DNA of 61,665 bases from CADEDH01 sp047974625. Lineage in GTDB: Bacteria; Actinomycetota; Acidimicrobiia; Acidimicrobiales; SZUA-35. Positions within the stretch are counted from its first letter, which is position 1. The number at the start of each line of letters is the position of its first letter. The notes below the pieces were generated by a model. That model saw nothing but the letters and a program-made list of their open reading frames with translations. It searched no databases and was not told the origin of the DNA. Shown here piece by piece: positions 41,938 through 50,263 of the stretch. The position numbers were made by a program, and so were the translations under genes. The DNA lies in contig JBKECK010000071.1 in assembly GCA_047974625.1 (NCBI GenBank), positions 1 through 61,665 of the forward strand, in the 5' to 3' direction.

Positions 41938-42924
41938 ATGGCCGTGGCGCCTCCGACTTCGAGCCGGCCCGCGTACCCCAATGGCCGAGAGGCGCGGCGA
42001 ACCCGCCACCTCACCTTCACGGCGGCCGAATGGGGCGAGCTGCGGGCGGCTACGCCGTTGACCCTAACCGAGGACGACCTGGAGGACCTCCGCGGCCTGA
42101 ATACCGCGCTGAGCCTCTCGGAGGTGTCCGAGATCTACCTGCCCCTGTCCCGGCTCCTGAATCTCTACGTGGCCGCCTCCTACGAGCTCTACCGGGCCAC
42201 CGACACCTTCCTGGGCAAGCTGCCGGCCAAGACCCCCTTCATCCTCGGCGTGGCCGGTTCGGTGGCGGTGGGCAAGTCGACCACGGCCCGCCTCCTCCAG
42301 GCCATACTGTCGCGCTGGCCCCACCACCCCAAGGTGGAGCTGGTGACCACCGACGGCTTCCTGTTCCCCAACGCCGTCCTGGCCGAACGGGGCCTCATGG
42401 ACCGCAAGGGGTTCCCCGAGAGCTACGACCGCCGTCGCCTCCTCCAGTTCCTGGCCGACGTGAAGTCCGGCTGCCGTCAGGTGACCGCCCCGGTGTACTC
42501 CCACCTGGTGTATGACGTGGTCGACGGGGAAGAGATCCTGGTCCAACAGCCCGACATCCTCATCGTGGAGGGCCTCAACGTCCTCCAGACCGGCTCGGTG
42601 GTCGAGCCGGGGAATCCCTCGTTCGTGTCGGACTACTTCGACTTCTCGATCTATGTCGACGCCGCCGTGGAGCACATCCGCACCTGGTACGTCGAACGGT
42701 TCCTCACGTTGCAGGAGACGGCCTTCAAGGACCCCCAGTCGTATTTTCAGCGTTACAGTTTGCTGAACGACACCGAGGCGGTGGAGACCGCCACCGACAT
42801 CTGGACCCGCATCAACGAGCGGAACCTGTTCGACAACATCCTGCCCACCCGTGAACGGGCCGATCTGATCCTCACCAAGGGCCGGGATCACCGGGTTACC
42901 GAGGTCCGGCTGAGCCGCCTCTGA
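41938..42924 (+). CDS. coaA: Type I pantothenate kinase
   Basis: The protein has 328 residues. GVAGSVAVGKSTTARLLQAIL (P-loop), TTDGFLFPNAVL, RKGFPESYDRRRLLQFL and IVEGLNVLQTG are type I CoaA landmarks. It phosphorylates pantothenate, the first and regulated step of CoA synthesis. ATG 41938 gives about 20 extra residues before the conserved core. A repeat and inverted-repeat region follows its stop. Confidence 0.94.
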   Translation: MAVAPPTSSRPAYPNGREARRTRHLTFTAAEWGELRAATPLTLTEDDLEDLRGLNTALSLSEVSEIYLPLSRLLNLYVAASYELYRATDTFLGKLPAKTPFILGVAGSVAVGKSTTARLLQAILSRWPHHPKVELVTTDGFLFPNAVLAERGLMDRKGFPESYDRRRLLQFLADVKSGCRQVTAPVYSHLVYDVVDGEEILVQQPDILIVEGLNVLQTGSVVEPGNPSFVSDYFDFSIYVDAAVEHIRTWYVERFLTLQETAFKDPQSYFQRYSLLNDTEAVETATDIWTRINERNLFDNILPTRERADLILTKGRDHRVTEVRLSRL

Positions 42925-43131
42925 CCCGGGCCGGTAGGCCCTATTCGTCGACCATTCATCGACAGATTCATCGCACGATTCATCGACAGAATCGACACAC
43001 CGCGGGCGGTTCCGGATCGCGATGTGTCGATTTCGTCGATGAATCGTGACGAGATCGACCCTGGCGCCCGCCCCGGTCACCGGCTACGTTCGGCGTCCGA
43101 CTTCGACCGAGGCCGCAAAGGGAGAGGGTCG
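42925..43131. promoter_or_regulatory. Upstream region of the liv operon
   Basis: This 207-bp gap between coaA and livH holds the 12-mer repeats and inverted repeat listed separately and ends in a purine-rich ribosome site before TTG 43132. A frame from GTG 43024 runs through it in phase with livH, but its product would have about 36 polar residues before the signal peptide. Confidence 0.4.
42943..43046. repeat. Tandem ATTCATCGACAG repeats joined to a 23-bp imperfect inverted repeat
   Basis: About four 11-12-bp units related to ATTCATCGACAG run from 42943 to 42989 (42954, 42966 and 42978 are the clearest starts). The last unit is part of a 23-bp arm (42976-42998) that pairs with 43024-43046 with only two mismatches, around a 25-nt loop. 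The region is AT-richer than its surroundings and lies just upstream of the liv operon. It could be an operator array or a strong RNA hairpin. Confidence 0.85.
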
Positions 43132-44490
43132 TTGCGAGAACACAAAACCGTGGCTGCCGGGGCACTGCTGGCGATCCTGACCATCCTGGTCGCCTTGGGC
43201 GCGGTCCCGGCAGGGGCGACCGACGGTGACGCGGACGAGTACGTGATCCAGGGCGTGCTGGCGTACGACAACGCCGAGGGAGAACGGGTGCCCGTTGTCG
43301 ACGGCATCGTCGACATCATCGACGCCACCGGGAACCAGGTGGCCGAGGGGGCGTCGGGGGCGGACGGACGGTTCGTCATCGTGCTCGAGTCCGGTGGCAA
43401 CTACACCGCCGAGATCGACGTCGAAAGTCTGCCCGAGGGGATCTCGCTACGGGACCCGGATAACTCCACCCGGGACGTGGCCAACCTGATCGCCGGGCAG
43501 CCCCGCAACGTCCTGTTCGCCCTCGTGTCGGGGGACGCTCCGGTGTCGTCGGGAGGGGGAGATACTCGCTGGGACCGGGCTGCCCGCCTCGCTGTCGAGG
43601 GCCTCCTGTTCGGCCTGATCATCGCCATGTGTGCGGTCGGCCTGTCCCTGATCTACGGGACGACCGGGCTGGTCAACTTCGCCCACGGGGAGCTCGTCAC
43701 CTACGGCGCCATTCTCACCTGGGTCTTCAACGTCGAGTTCGGGCTCCACATCTTCATCGCCGCACCCGTGGCCATGGTGGCCGCCGGGATATCGGGTGGT
43801 GTGCTCGACCTCGCCTTCTGGCGGCCCCTGCGCCACCGGGGGGTGAGCCTCACGGCCATGATGATCATCTCGATCGGGGTCGGCCTGATCGCCCGGTACA
43901 CGATGCTGTACTGGTTCGGCGACCGGTCGCAGGCGTACGCCAACTACGCGGTCCAGAGCCCCGGCTCGTCGTGGGACCTCAACCTCGGGTTCACCATCGT
44001 CACCCCGAAGGACTGGATCATCGCCCTGCTGGCCGCGGGGTCCCTCCTCGGGGTGGCGTTCGCCATCAAGTACACCCGGCTCGGCAAGGCCATGCGGGCC
44101 GTGTCGGACAATCCGGCCTTGGCCGAGTCCTCGGGTATCGACGTGGACCGGGTGGCCACCGCGGTATGGGCCCTCGGGGCGGCCCTGGCCGCCCTCGGCG
44201 GCACCTTCCTCGGCCTGACCCAGCTGATCCGGTGGGACACCGGCTTCTTCCTCCTGCTGCTGATGTTCGCCGGCGTCACCCTCGGGGGCCTCGGTGAGGC
44301 GTTCGGTCCGATGGTGGGCTGCATCATCATCGGCATGATGGTCAACGTGGTCACCGCCCTCGGGGGCGACACCGGCTGGCGGGCGTTCTTCCAGCCCGAG
44401 CTCAAGAACACCTGGGCGCTGTGGATCATGATCCTGATCCTGCTGGTGCGACCCCAGGGCCTCTTCGGACGAGCGGAACGGATCGGCTGA
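43132..44490 (+). CDS. livH: Branched-chain amino-acid ABC permease LivH with fused extracytoplasmic domain
   Basis: The protein has 452 residues from TTG 43132, chosen because GGGAGAGGG precedes it and a clean signal peptide (residues 1-30) follows at once; ATG 43039 and GTG 43024 are longer options. Residues 37-135 form an all-beta, probably carboxypeptidase-regulatory-like domain (VVDGIVDIIDATGNQVAEG, ASGADGRFVIVL). Residues 150-452 are a standard LivH permease (GLSLIYGTTGLVNFAHGELVTYG). Ordinary LivH proteins have about 290-310 residues and no such domain. The extra domain lies outside and may touch the substrate-binding protein. Confidence 0.88.
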   Translation: MREHKTVAAGALLAILTILVALGAVPAGATDGDADEYVIQGVLAYDNAEGERVPVVDGIVDIIDATGNQVAEGASGADGRFVIVLESGGNYTAEIDVESLPEGISLRDPDNSTRDVANLIAGQPRNVLFALVSGDAPVSSGGGDTRWDRAARLAVEGLLFGLIIAMCAVGLSLIYGTTGLVNFAHGELVTYGAILTWVFNVEFGLHIFIAAPVAMVAAGISGGVLDLAFWRPLRHRGVSLTAMMIISIGVGLIARYTMLYWFGDRSQAYANYAVQSPGSSWDLNLGFTIVTPKDWIIALLAAGSLLGVAFAIKYTRLGKAMRAVSDNPALAESSGIDVDRVATAVWALGAALAALGGTFLGLTQLIRWDTGFFLLLLMFAGVTLGGLGEAFGPMVGCIIIGMMVNVVTALGGDTGWRAFFQPELKNTWALWIMILILLVRPQGLFGRAERIG

Positions 44491-45491
44491 TGGACTTCGG
44501 CGTCATTCTCGACAACACGTTCGAGGCGTGCATCAACCAGAACGTCATCATCTACGCCCTGGCCGCCATCGGCCTCAACGTCCATTTCGGCTACACCGGC
44601 CTGCTCAACTTCGGCCAGGTGGGGTTCATGGCTGCCGGGGCCTACGGAACTGGTATCTCCATGACCTACTTCGGGGCTCCGCTTTGGCTGGGGGTGTTGT
44701 GCGGTTTGCTGGCCGGGGGGGTCCTCGCCGTCCTGCTCGGTATCCCCACCCTGCGCCTCCGGGCCGACTATCTGGCCATCGTCACCATCGCGGCCGGTGA
44801 GATCGTCCGGTTGTACATGAGGGCGGCGGTGTTCCGGGACGTCACGGGCGGTTCCAACGGCCTCAACGGTTTCGCCAACGAGTTCCAGGGGAGAAACCCC
44901 CTGCCAGACCGGCTCTACCGGATCCCGCTCGGGTGGTTCGACATCGACTTCAACAAGCAGGACATGTGGGAGCTGCTGGTGGGCTGGACCCTGGTCGGTA
45001 TCGCCCTCCTCGTCGTCTACCTGCTGATGAACAGCCCCTGGGGCCGGGTGGTCAAGGCCATCCGGGAAGACGAGGACGCGGCCCGGGCCCTCGGCAAGAA
45101 CGCCTACGCCTTCAAGATGCAGAGCCTCCTGCTGGGCGGCCTGTTCGGCGCCCTGGCCGGGATCTTCTTCGCCGTCCAGGCCAACTCGGTCCAGCCGGAC
45201 AACTACTCGACGCCGGTGACCTTCTTCGCCCTCACCGCCGCCATTCTGGGCGGCCTGGCCCGGGTGGCCAGTCCCGTCCTGGGGGCCATGTTCTTCTGGG
45301 GCGGTATGCAGTTCATCGAGACCACCCTCCGCCAGGCCGAGGCCGACAACATCATCCCGGAGTGGATCATGAACTCCACCCAGGTCGGGCAGGTCCGGTA
45401 CATCGTGCTCGGTCTGGCCATGGTCCTCCTGCTCGTCTTCCGGCCTCAGGGGATCCTGGGGGACCGGCGAGAGATCATGTTCGACCGATGA
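44490..45491 (+). CDS. livM: Branched-chain amino-acid ABC permease LivM
   Basis: The protein has 333 residues with about eight to ten membrane helices. GLNVHFGYTGLLNFGQVGFMAAGAYG is the LivM signature (key part GYTGLLNFGQVGF), and VKAIREDEDAARALGKN is the EAA-like loop that contacts the ATPase. The ATG shares one base with the livH stop. It forms the membrane pore with LivH. Confidence 0.95.
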   Translation: MDFGVILDNTFEACINQNVIIYALAAIGLNVHFGYTGLLNFGQVGFMAAGAYGTGISMTYFGAPLWLGVLCGLLAGGVLAVLLGIPTLRLRADYLAIVTIAAGEIVRLYMRAAVFRDVTGGSNGLNGFANEFQGRNPLPDRLYRIPLGWFDIDFNKQDMWELLVGWTLVGIALLVVYLLMNSPWGRVVKAIREDEDAARALGKNAYAFKMQSLLLGGLFGALAGIFFAVQANSVQPDNYSTPVTFFALTAAILGGLARVASPVLGAMFFWGGMQFIETTLRQAEADNIIPEWIMNSTQVGQVRYIVLGLAMVLLLVFRPQGILGDRREIMFDR

Positions 45492-45524
45492 TCCGGGACG
45501 CGGCGCCAACGACAAGGACACGGC

Positions 45525-46523
45525 ATGGGAGATGACGACGCGGCCGGGCATCGCGGTGACGACCCCGCCGTCCCGACCGACGACGGGCCGTCGCCCGAGG
45601 AACGCGACGTGACCCCGCCGGCGGGCGAGATCGTCGCCGACCGGGAAGCGGCCGAGACCGCCATCGAGGAAGACGAGGTCCCCAACCCGGCGGCCGGTGT
45701 CCTGGACACCACCGAACACCGGCCCGGGGTGCCGAAACCGGATTCGATCCTGGTGGCCGACGACATCGTCCGCTCCTTCGGCGGTCTCCGGGCCGTCGAC
45801 GTGGAACACGTCGAGTTCCAGCGGGGGGCCATCACCGCCCTGATCGGGCCGAACGGTGCCGGCAAGACCACCTTCTTCAATCTCCTGACCGCCTTCGACC
45901 AGCCAGACAGTGGCACCCGGCGCCTCGACGGGGAACGGATCGACGGCAAACCGCCCCACGTGCTGGCCCGCAACGGCATGGTCCGCACCTTCCAGCTCAC
46001 CAAGTCCCTGGCCCGCCTCAACGTGCTGGAGAACATGAAACTGGGGGCCGGCCACCAGACGGGCGAATCGATGCTCAAGGCGTTCGTGCGGCCCCTCTGG
46101 TCGAAGCAGGAGGCCGAGATCGAGGCCAAGGCGGTGGACATCCTGGAGCAGTTCCGGATGATCCACATGCGCGACGAGCTGGCCGGGTCGTTGTCGGGCG
46201 GGCAGCGCAAGCTGCTGGAGATGGCCCGGGCGATGATGGCCGACCCGAAGATCATCATGCTGGACGAACCGATGGCGGGGGTGAACCCGGCCCTCACCCA
46301 GAGCCTGCTGCACCACATCAAGCGGATGCGGGCCAACGGCATCACCGTGCTGTTCGTGGAACACGACATGGACGTCGTGCGCGACATCAGCGACTGGGTG
46401 GTGGTCATGGCCGAGGGCCAGGTGATCGCCGAGGGCCCACCCGAGACGATCGGCCGCAACCAGGCCGTGGTGGACGCCTACCTCGGCACCCAGAGCGCCG
46501 CCCTGGTCAGGGAGGGCGAATGA
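45525..46523 (+). CDS. livG: Branched-chain amino-acid ABC transporter ATPase LivG
   Basis: The protein has 332 residues. Walker A is GPNGAGKTT, the signature is LSGGQRKLLEMARA and Walker B is IIMLDEP. About 75 acidic, Pro-rich residues precede the ABC domain; LivG proteins normally start almost at the ABC fold. AAGGA precedes the ATG. It pairs with LivF to power uptake. Confidence 0.94.
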   Translation: MGDDDAAGHRGDDPAVPTDDGPSPEERDVTPPAGEIVADREAAETAIEEDEVPNPAAGVLDTTEHRPGVPKPDSILVADDIVRSFGGLRAVDVEHVEFQRGAITALIGPNGAGKTTFFNLLTAFDQPDSGTRRLDGERIDGKPPHVLARNGMVRTFQLTKSLARLNVLENMKLGAGHQTGESMLKAFVRPLWSKQEAEIEAKAVDILEQFRMIHMRDELAGSLSGGQRKLLEMARAMMADPKIIMLDEPMAGVNPALTQSLLHHIKRMRANGITVLFVEHDMDVVRDISDWVVVMAEGQVIAEGPPETIGRNQAVVDAYLGTQSAALVREGE

Positions 46524-47299
46524 TGAGCGACCCGAACGACACGCCGACCGTGGAGCCGGCGGAGACCCCGTTCGCCGACCGTGACCTCGTGGTCAAGGTA
46601 GACGACGTGGTGGCCGGCTACGTCCCCGAGGTCAACATCCTGAACGGGGCCAGCCTCGACGTCCACGACGGTGAGCTGATCGGCATCATCGGGCCCAACG
46701 GGGCCGGCAAGTCCACCATGCTCAAGGCCATCTTCGGGCTCCTGAACGTCTCGTCGGGCCATGTGTACCTGCGGGGCGAGGACATCACCGGCCTCAAGGC
46801 CCATGCCCTGGTGTCCCGGGGGATCGGCTACGTGCCCCAGGTGCAGAACGTGTTCACCTCGATGACCGTCGAGGAGAACCTGGAGATGGGCGTGTACCTC
46901 AAGCCCCGCACCTTCCGGGACCGGCTGGCCTTCGTGGTGGAGATCTTCCCCCGCCTCGGGGAACGCCTCGGCCAGCGGGCCGGGATGATGTCGGGCGGTG
47001 AACGCCAGATGTTGGCCATGGCTCGGGCGCTGATGATGGACCCGACCGTGATCCTGCTCGACGAGCCCTCGGCCGGCCTGTCGCCGGTCCTGCAGGACCA
47101 GGTGTTCCAGCGGGTCACCGACGTCAACAACGCCGGCGTGTCGGTGATCATGGTGGAGCAGAACGCCCACCAGTGCCTCCGGATCTGCCACCGGGGCTAT
47201 GTGCTCGACCAGGGCCGCAACGCGTACACGGGCACCGGGGAGAAGCTGCTGAGTGACCCCAAGGTCATCGAGCTGTACCTCGGCACCCTCACCACCTGA
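46520..47299 (+). CDS. livF: Branched-chain amino-acid ABC transporter ATPase LivF
   Basis: The protein has 259 residues. Walker A is GPNGAGKST, the signature is MSGGERQMLAMARAL and Walker B is VILLDEP. The ATG overlaps the livG stop, with a second ATG directly after. A ~25-residue acidic lead precedes the ABC domain. Last gene of the liv permease operon, ended by a strong hairpin. Confidence 0.95.
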   Translation: MMSDPNDTPTVEPAETPFADRDLVVKVDDVVAGYVPEVNILNGASLDVHDGELIGIIGPNGAGKSTMLKAIFGLLNVSSGHVYLRGEDITGLKAHALVSRGIGYVPQVQNVFTSMTVEENLEMGVYLKPRTFRDRLAFVVEIFPRLGERLGQRAGMMSGGERQMLAMARALMMDPTVILLDEPSAGLSPVLQDQVFQRVTDVNNAGVSVIMVEQNAHQCLRICHRGYVLDQGRNAYTGTGEKLLSDPKVIELYLGTLTT

Positions 47300-47344
47300 A
47301 CGGCTCGGCCACCACGGCTCGGCCGTCACGGCCGTCAAAACGGC

Positions 47345-47386
47345 CCGAGGGCCGGGTCACCCGGAAGTGGGTGACCCGGCCCTCGG
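47345..47386. terminator. Bidirectional terminator between livF and the substrate-binding protein gene
   Basis: An 18-bp perfect stem (47345-47362 with 47369-47386) encloses the 6-nt loop GGAAGT. CGTTT follows on the plus strand and an AAAACGG block precedes it, giving short U-runs in both directions. It separates two convergent transcription units. Confidence 0.9.
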
Positions 47387-47431
47387 CGTTTCTGGCCGGC
47401 CTTCGTGACGACCGGCCGGTTCAGCTCCGGA

Positions 47432-48793
47432 TCAGATCTGGGCGAACCGGTACTCGGGAGCGATGTCGCCATCGACCCGGTTGTTGGCGTCGTAGCTCAT
47501 GATGGCGAACGACGCCTCGGTGGGCTCACCCTGTTCGCTGAAGGTCTGGGGTCCCGACGGACCGTTGTAGTCGATGTCGGTTCCCGCCTCGAGCAGGGCC
47601 ACACAGTCGGCGTAGGTGGTGCACTCCTCACCGTCGCGGGTGATGCCGTTGATGTGAGCGGCGATCTCCGCCGGGTTGTCACTCTCGGCGGCCACCGCGG
47701 CCAGGGCCGAGATCATCACCGCGTCGTAGGTCTCCGGCCCGTAGGAGTAGTCCTGCAGGTTCGGGTCGACCTCGAGGAGCCGGTTCCTGAAGTCGTCGGT
47801 AAGCTCGGCAGCAGGCAGGGTGCCCTTGACGCCTTCGAGCTGGCCGGCGGTGAAGTTTTCACCGAGGGCGTTACCAACGTTGCCGTCCACCAGGTAGATC
47901 TTCTTCACGTCGGGCGTGAAGCCCTTCTCGAAGGCCGTGGTGAGCAGCTTGGCTGATTCCTCGAACCCGATCAGGACCCAGGCGTCGGGATCGGCCGCAA
48001 CCACCTTGTCGACCTCGGCGTCGAAGCTCGGCGCCTGGGGATCGTAGGTGAACGACTCGACCACGGTGCCACCCTGCTCCTCGAAGGGCTCCGAGGTGTA
48101 CTTCAGCAGGCCCTCACCGTAGGGGTCCTGCAGGGCGGTGATGGCGGCGGTGGTGACACCGTCGGCGATCATCAGGTCGGCCAGGACCCGGCCCTGCAGC
48201 ACGTCCGATGGGGCGGTCCGGAAGTACAGACCGTCGTCGTCGTAGGTGGTGAAGTCCGGCGAAGTGTTGGCCGGCGAGAAGTGGATCTTGCAGTTCTCGA
48301 CCAGGGTGTCGATAAAGGTGAACGACACACCGGAGGAGGCGGCCCCGACGAACACGTCGGTCCCGGCCTCGAGCTCCCGCTGGACGGTCTGGCTGGCGAT
48401 CTCGGTGGTGGTGTCACCAGAGTCGCCCTGCATCAGGGTCACGTCCTGGCCGAGGGCGCCTCCGGCGGCGTTGATCTCGTTCACCGCGAGCTGCGCTGCG
48501 GCGAACTCGGGCGGGCCGAGGACGGCGAGGTTCCCGGTTTCGGGCAGGACGGTGCCGAAGTTGAGCACACCGTCGCCCTCTCCGGTGCAGCTCGGCGCCG
48601 CTTCGACGGTGCCTTCCTGCATCGCCTCTTCAGTTTCGGCGGCGGTGCTGTCGGTGGTGGAACCGGCGCTACCTTCCTCGGTGGCCGACGTCTCCTCCGT
48701 GGTGGTGGTTTCGTCGTCGCTACCACAAGCCGAGGCCACAATGGCCAGGGCGAGCGGCACCGAAAGGGCGCGTGCCCATGTTTTCATCTTCAT
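47432..48793 (-). CDS. livK: Branched-chain amino-acid ABC transporter substrate-binding lipoprotein
   Basis: The protein has 453 residues. A signal peptide ends in VASAC with C23 as the likely lipidated Cys, then an acidic Thr/Ser/Glu-rich linker. The periplasmic-type binding fold follows (GVLNFGTVLPETGNLAVLG, AAQLAVNEINAAGGALGQDV, DVFVGAASSGVSF). It would deliver branched-chain amino acids or related ligands to LivHMGF. GGGAGGA precedes the ATG at 48793; the longer frame to 48838 lacks this. It is transcribed towards the permease operon from its own promoter, which permits higher expression. Confidence 0.92.
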   Translation of the reverse strand: MKMKTWARALSVPLALAIVASACGSDDETTTTEETSATEEGSAGSTTDSTAAETEEAMQEGTVEAAPSCTGEGDGVLNFGTVLPETGNLAVLGPPEFAAAQLAVNEINAAGGALGQDVTLMQGDSGDTTTEIASQTVQRELEAGTDVFVGAASSGVSFTFIDTLVENCKIHFSPANTSPDFTTYDDDGLYFRTAPSDVLQGRVLADLMIADGVTTAAITALQDPYGEGLLKYTSEPFEEQGGTVVESFTYDPQAPSFDAEVDKVVAADPDAWVLIGFEESAKLLTTAFEKGFTPDVKKIYLVDGNVGNALGENFTAGQLEGVKGTLPAAELTDDFRNRLLEVDPNLQDYSYGPETYDAVMISALAAVAAESDNPAEIAAHINGITRDGEECTTYADCVALLEAGTDIDYNGPSGPQTFSEQGEPTEASFAIMSYDANNRVDGDIAPEYRFAQI

Positions 48794-49240
48794 TCGCTTG
48801 GGTCCTCCCCAGTGAAGTTCCGGCTGCTGGCCCGTCACCGGTCACGACTGGTGGCGGAACCGCGGCGAGTGTAGCTCCGGCCCGTACGGGCGTAGCGAGG
48901 GTGTCATCGGCCTAACCAAACTGACATGGACACCGCCAAGTGGTAATGGACGAGGCGGTCTCGCCCATCCTCTCGGCCTGACCTCTCGGCGAGCAGGTGA
49001 ACGGGGAGGCCCACCACCGTGGGCCAAACGATTCATTGTCACACACAGTGACTGAATGTTCACTTATAGTGCGGGTACGGGATACGGCCCGAACCGGACA
49101 TCCTTGGCGGGTTGGGTGCCGGTCACACGGCCGATCCCGTCGTCGGGGGTGGCCCCTCAGCGGGCCACCCCCGACACGTCATCCACCCGCCACGACTCCG
49201 GCGGGCGCCTCAACTCCGGGCCGCCCGCACCCCGGGCGCC
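48794..49240. promoter_or_regulatory. Upstream region of the substrate-binding protein gene, with inverted repeats
   Basis: This 447-bp gap has no convincing gene. An AT-rich patch at 49026-49070 holds GTCAC-N5-GTGAC, then GTGA-N8-TCAC and TGAA-TG-TTCA, overlapping inverted repeats that look like a repressor operator, next to a TATAAG box read on the minus strand. A small hairpin GGCCCAC/GTGGGCC lies at 49008-49025. The leader to ATG 48793 would be about 240 nt. A terminator hairpin at 49142-49175 separates the region from the upstream gene. Confidence 0.45.
49142..49175 (-). terminator. Hairpin terminator of the F420-type oxidoreductase operon
   Basis: A perfect 14-bp stem (49142-49155 with 49162-49175) with loop CTCAGC lies about 65 bp after the oxidoreductase stop (minus strand), ahead of the liv binding-protein promoter. 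Confidence 0.7.
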
Positions 49241-49271
49241 TCAACTCCGGGCCGCCCGCACCCCGGGCGCC
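49203..49271 (-). repeat. 31-bp tandem duplication covering a gene's 3' end
   Basis: A 31-bp unit occurs at 49203-49233 and 49234-49264, followed by 7 bp of a third copy. The second copy contains the stop codon and last codons of the oxidoreductase gene (minus strand), so the first copy is a non-coding duplicate of the gene's end. Confidence 0.93.
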
Positions 49272-50215
49272 ACTACCTCCAGGTAAGCGTCAAGCGCCTC
49301 GGGGTCGATCGGGGCCCGCAGGGCCACGTTCACCAGGTCAGCGCCGGCGTCCACGTAGCCGAGGATCTTCTCCGCCGCCTGCTCGGGCTCCCCGCCGAGC
49401 ACCCCGTCCTCGATGCGTTCCAGCATCGGTCCCCACTCACCGGCCAGGCGGTCGTGGGCGGCGGCGGCACCGGCCGCGTCGGCCCCCATGGCGAACTGGA
49501 GGTTGACGGCCCGTTCGATCCCGGAGGGATCACGACCCTCCTTCTCGCACCAGGCGTCGAGCACCCCGTTGAGTCGGCCGAACTCGGCGGCGTCGATGTA
49601 GGCCGCGTTCCAACCGTCGGCAAAGCGGGCCGCGGTCCGAAGGGTCCGCTTCTCGCCCACACCCCCGATCCACAGCGGCAGGTGACCCCGGACCGGGGTG
49701 GGCAGATTGCTGGCCTCGTCGGCCCGGTAGAAGGGGCCGTCGTGGGTGGTCCGGGGGATGGCGCCGGGGTCGTCGGCCGGGGGGCCGCTCAACATCCCGG
49801 TGATCAGCTCGGTGGCGTCATCCAGCATGTCGAGACGGGTCCCCACCGACGGGAAGTCGTAGCCGTAGGCCGTCGCCTCCCATACGTGCCAACCGGCGCC
49901 GAGACCGATCTCGAACCGCCCTCCGGAGAGGTGATCGATGGTGACCGCGGCCTTGGCCAGCAGGGCGGGGTTGCGGTAGCCCACATAGAACACCAGGCAA
50001 CCGAGGCGGGCGTTGGTGGTCTCCACCGCGAGGGCTCCGAGGGTGGCCACCGCCTCGAAGTGGGGTTGCGTTCCTCCCGCCGGCGGGGCCTCGTACAGAT
50101 GATCCCAGACCGAGATCCAGTCCATGCCGTTCTGGTCGAGCCGACGCCAGAGCGCCCGCATCTCGTCCGCGGTCAGGTTCTGCTGGCCGACGTGGGCCCC
50201 GAGCGAAATCGCCAT
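49241..50215 (-). CDS. F420-dependent LLM class oxidoreductase
   Basis: The protein has 324 residues with a luciferase-like TIM-barrel. Typical segments are MAISLGAHVGQQNLT, WISVWDHLYEAPP, LGCLVFYVGYRNPALLAKAAVTIDHLSGGRFEIGLGAGW (two parts joined here only for orientation: it reads LAKAAVTIDHLSGGR then FEIGLGAGW) and PLWIGGVGEKRTLR. These fit the actinomycete F420-using group. The substrate is unknown. The fbiC gene at 25-27.6 kb shows the cell can make the cofactor. Confidence 0.88.
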   Translation of the reverse strand: MAISLGAHVGQQNLTADEMRALWRRLDQNGMDWISVWDHLYEAPPAGGTQPHFEAVATLGALAVETTNARLGCLVFYVGYRNPALLAKAAVTIDHLSGGRFEIGLGAGWHVWEATAYGYDFPSVGTRLDMLDDATELITGMLSGPPADDPGAIPRTTHDGPFYRADEASNLPTPVRGHLPLWIGGVGEKRTLRTAARFADGWNAAYIDAAEFGRLNGVLDAWCEKEGRDPSGIERAVNLQFAMGADAAGAAAAHDRLAGEWGPMLERIEDGVLGGEPEQAAEKILGYVDAGADLVNVALRAPIDPEALDAYLEVVAPGVRAARS

Positions 50216-50263
50216 TGGTCGAAGCTACGTCCCCGGCCCCGCCCTCCGCCAGGTACCGCCCGG

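Noticed and set aside
42943..43046. CRISPR array
   Set aside because: The 11-12-bp units are directly joined with no spacers, and no cas gene is present.
42943..43046. Iteron-type replication origin
   Set aside because: No Rep or DnaA gene or DnaA boxes are nearby, and the region lies between two metabolic genes of an ordinary chromosome stretch.
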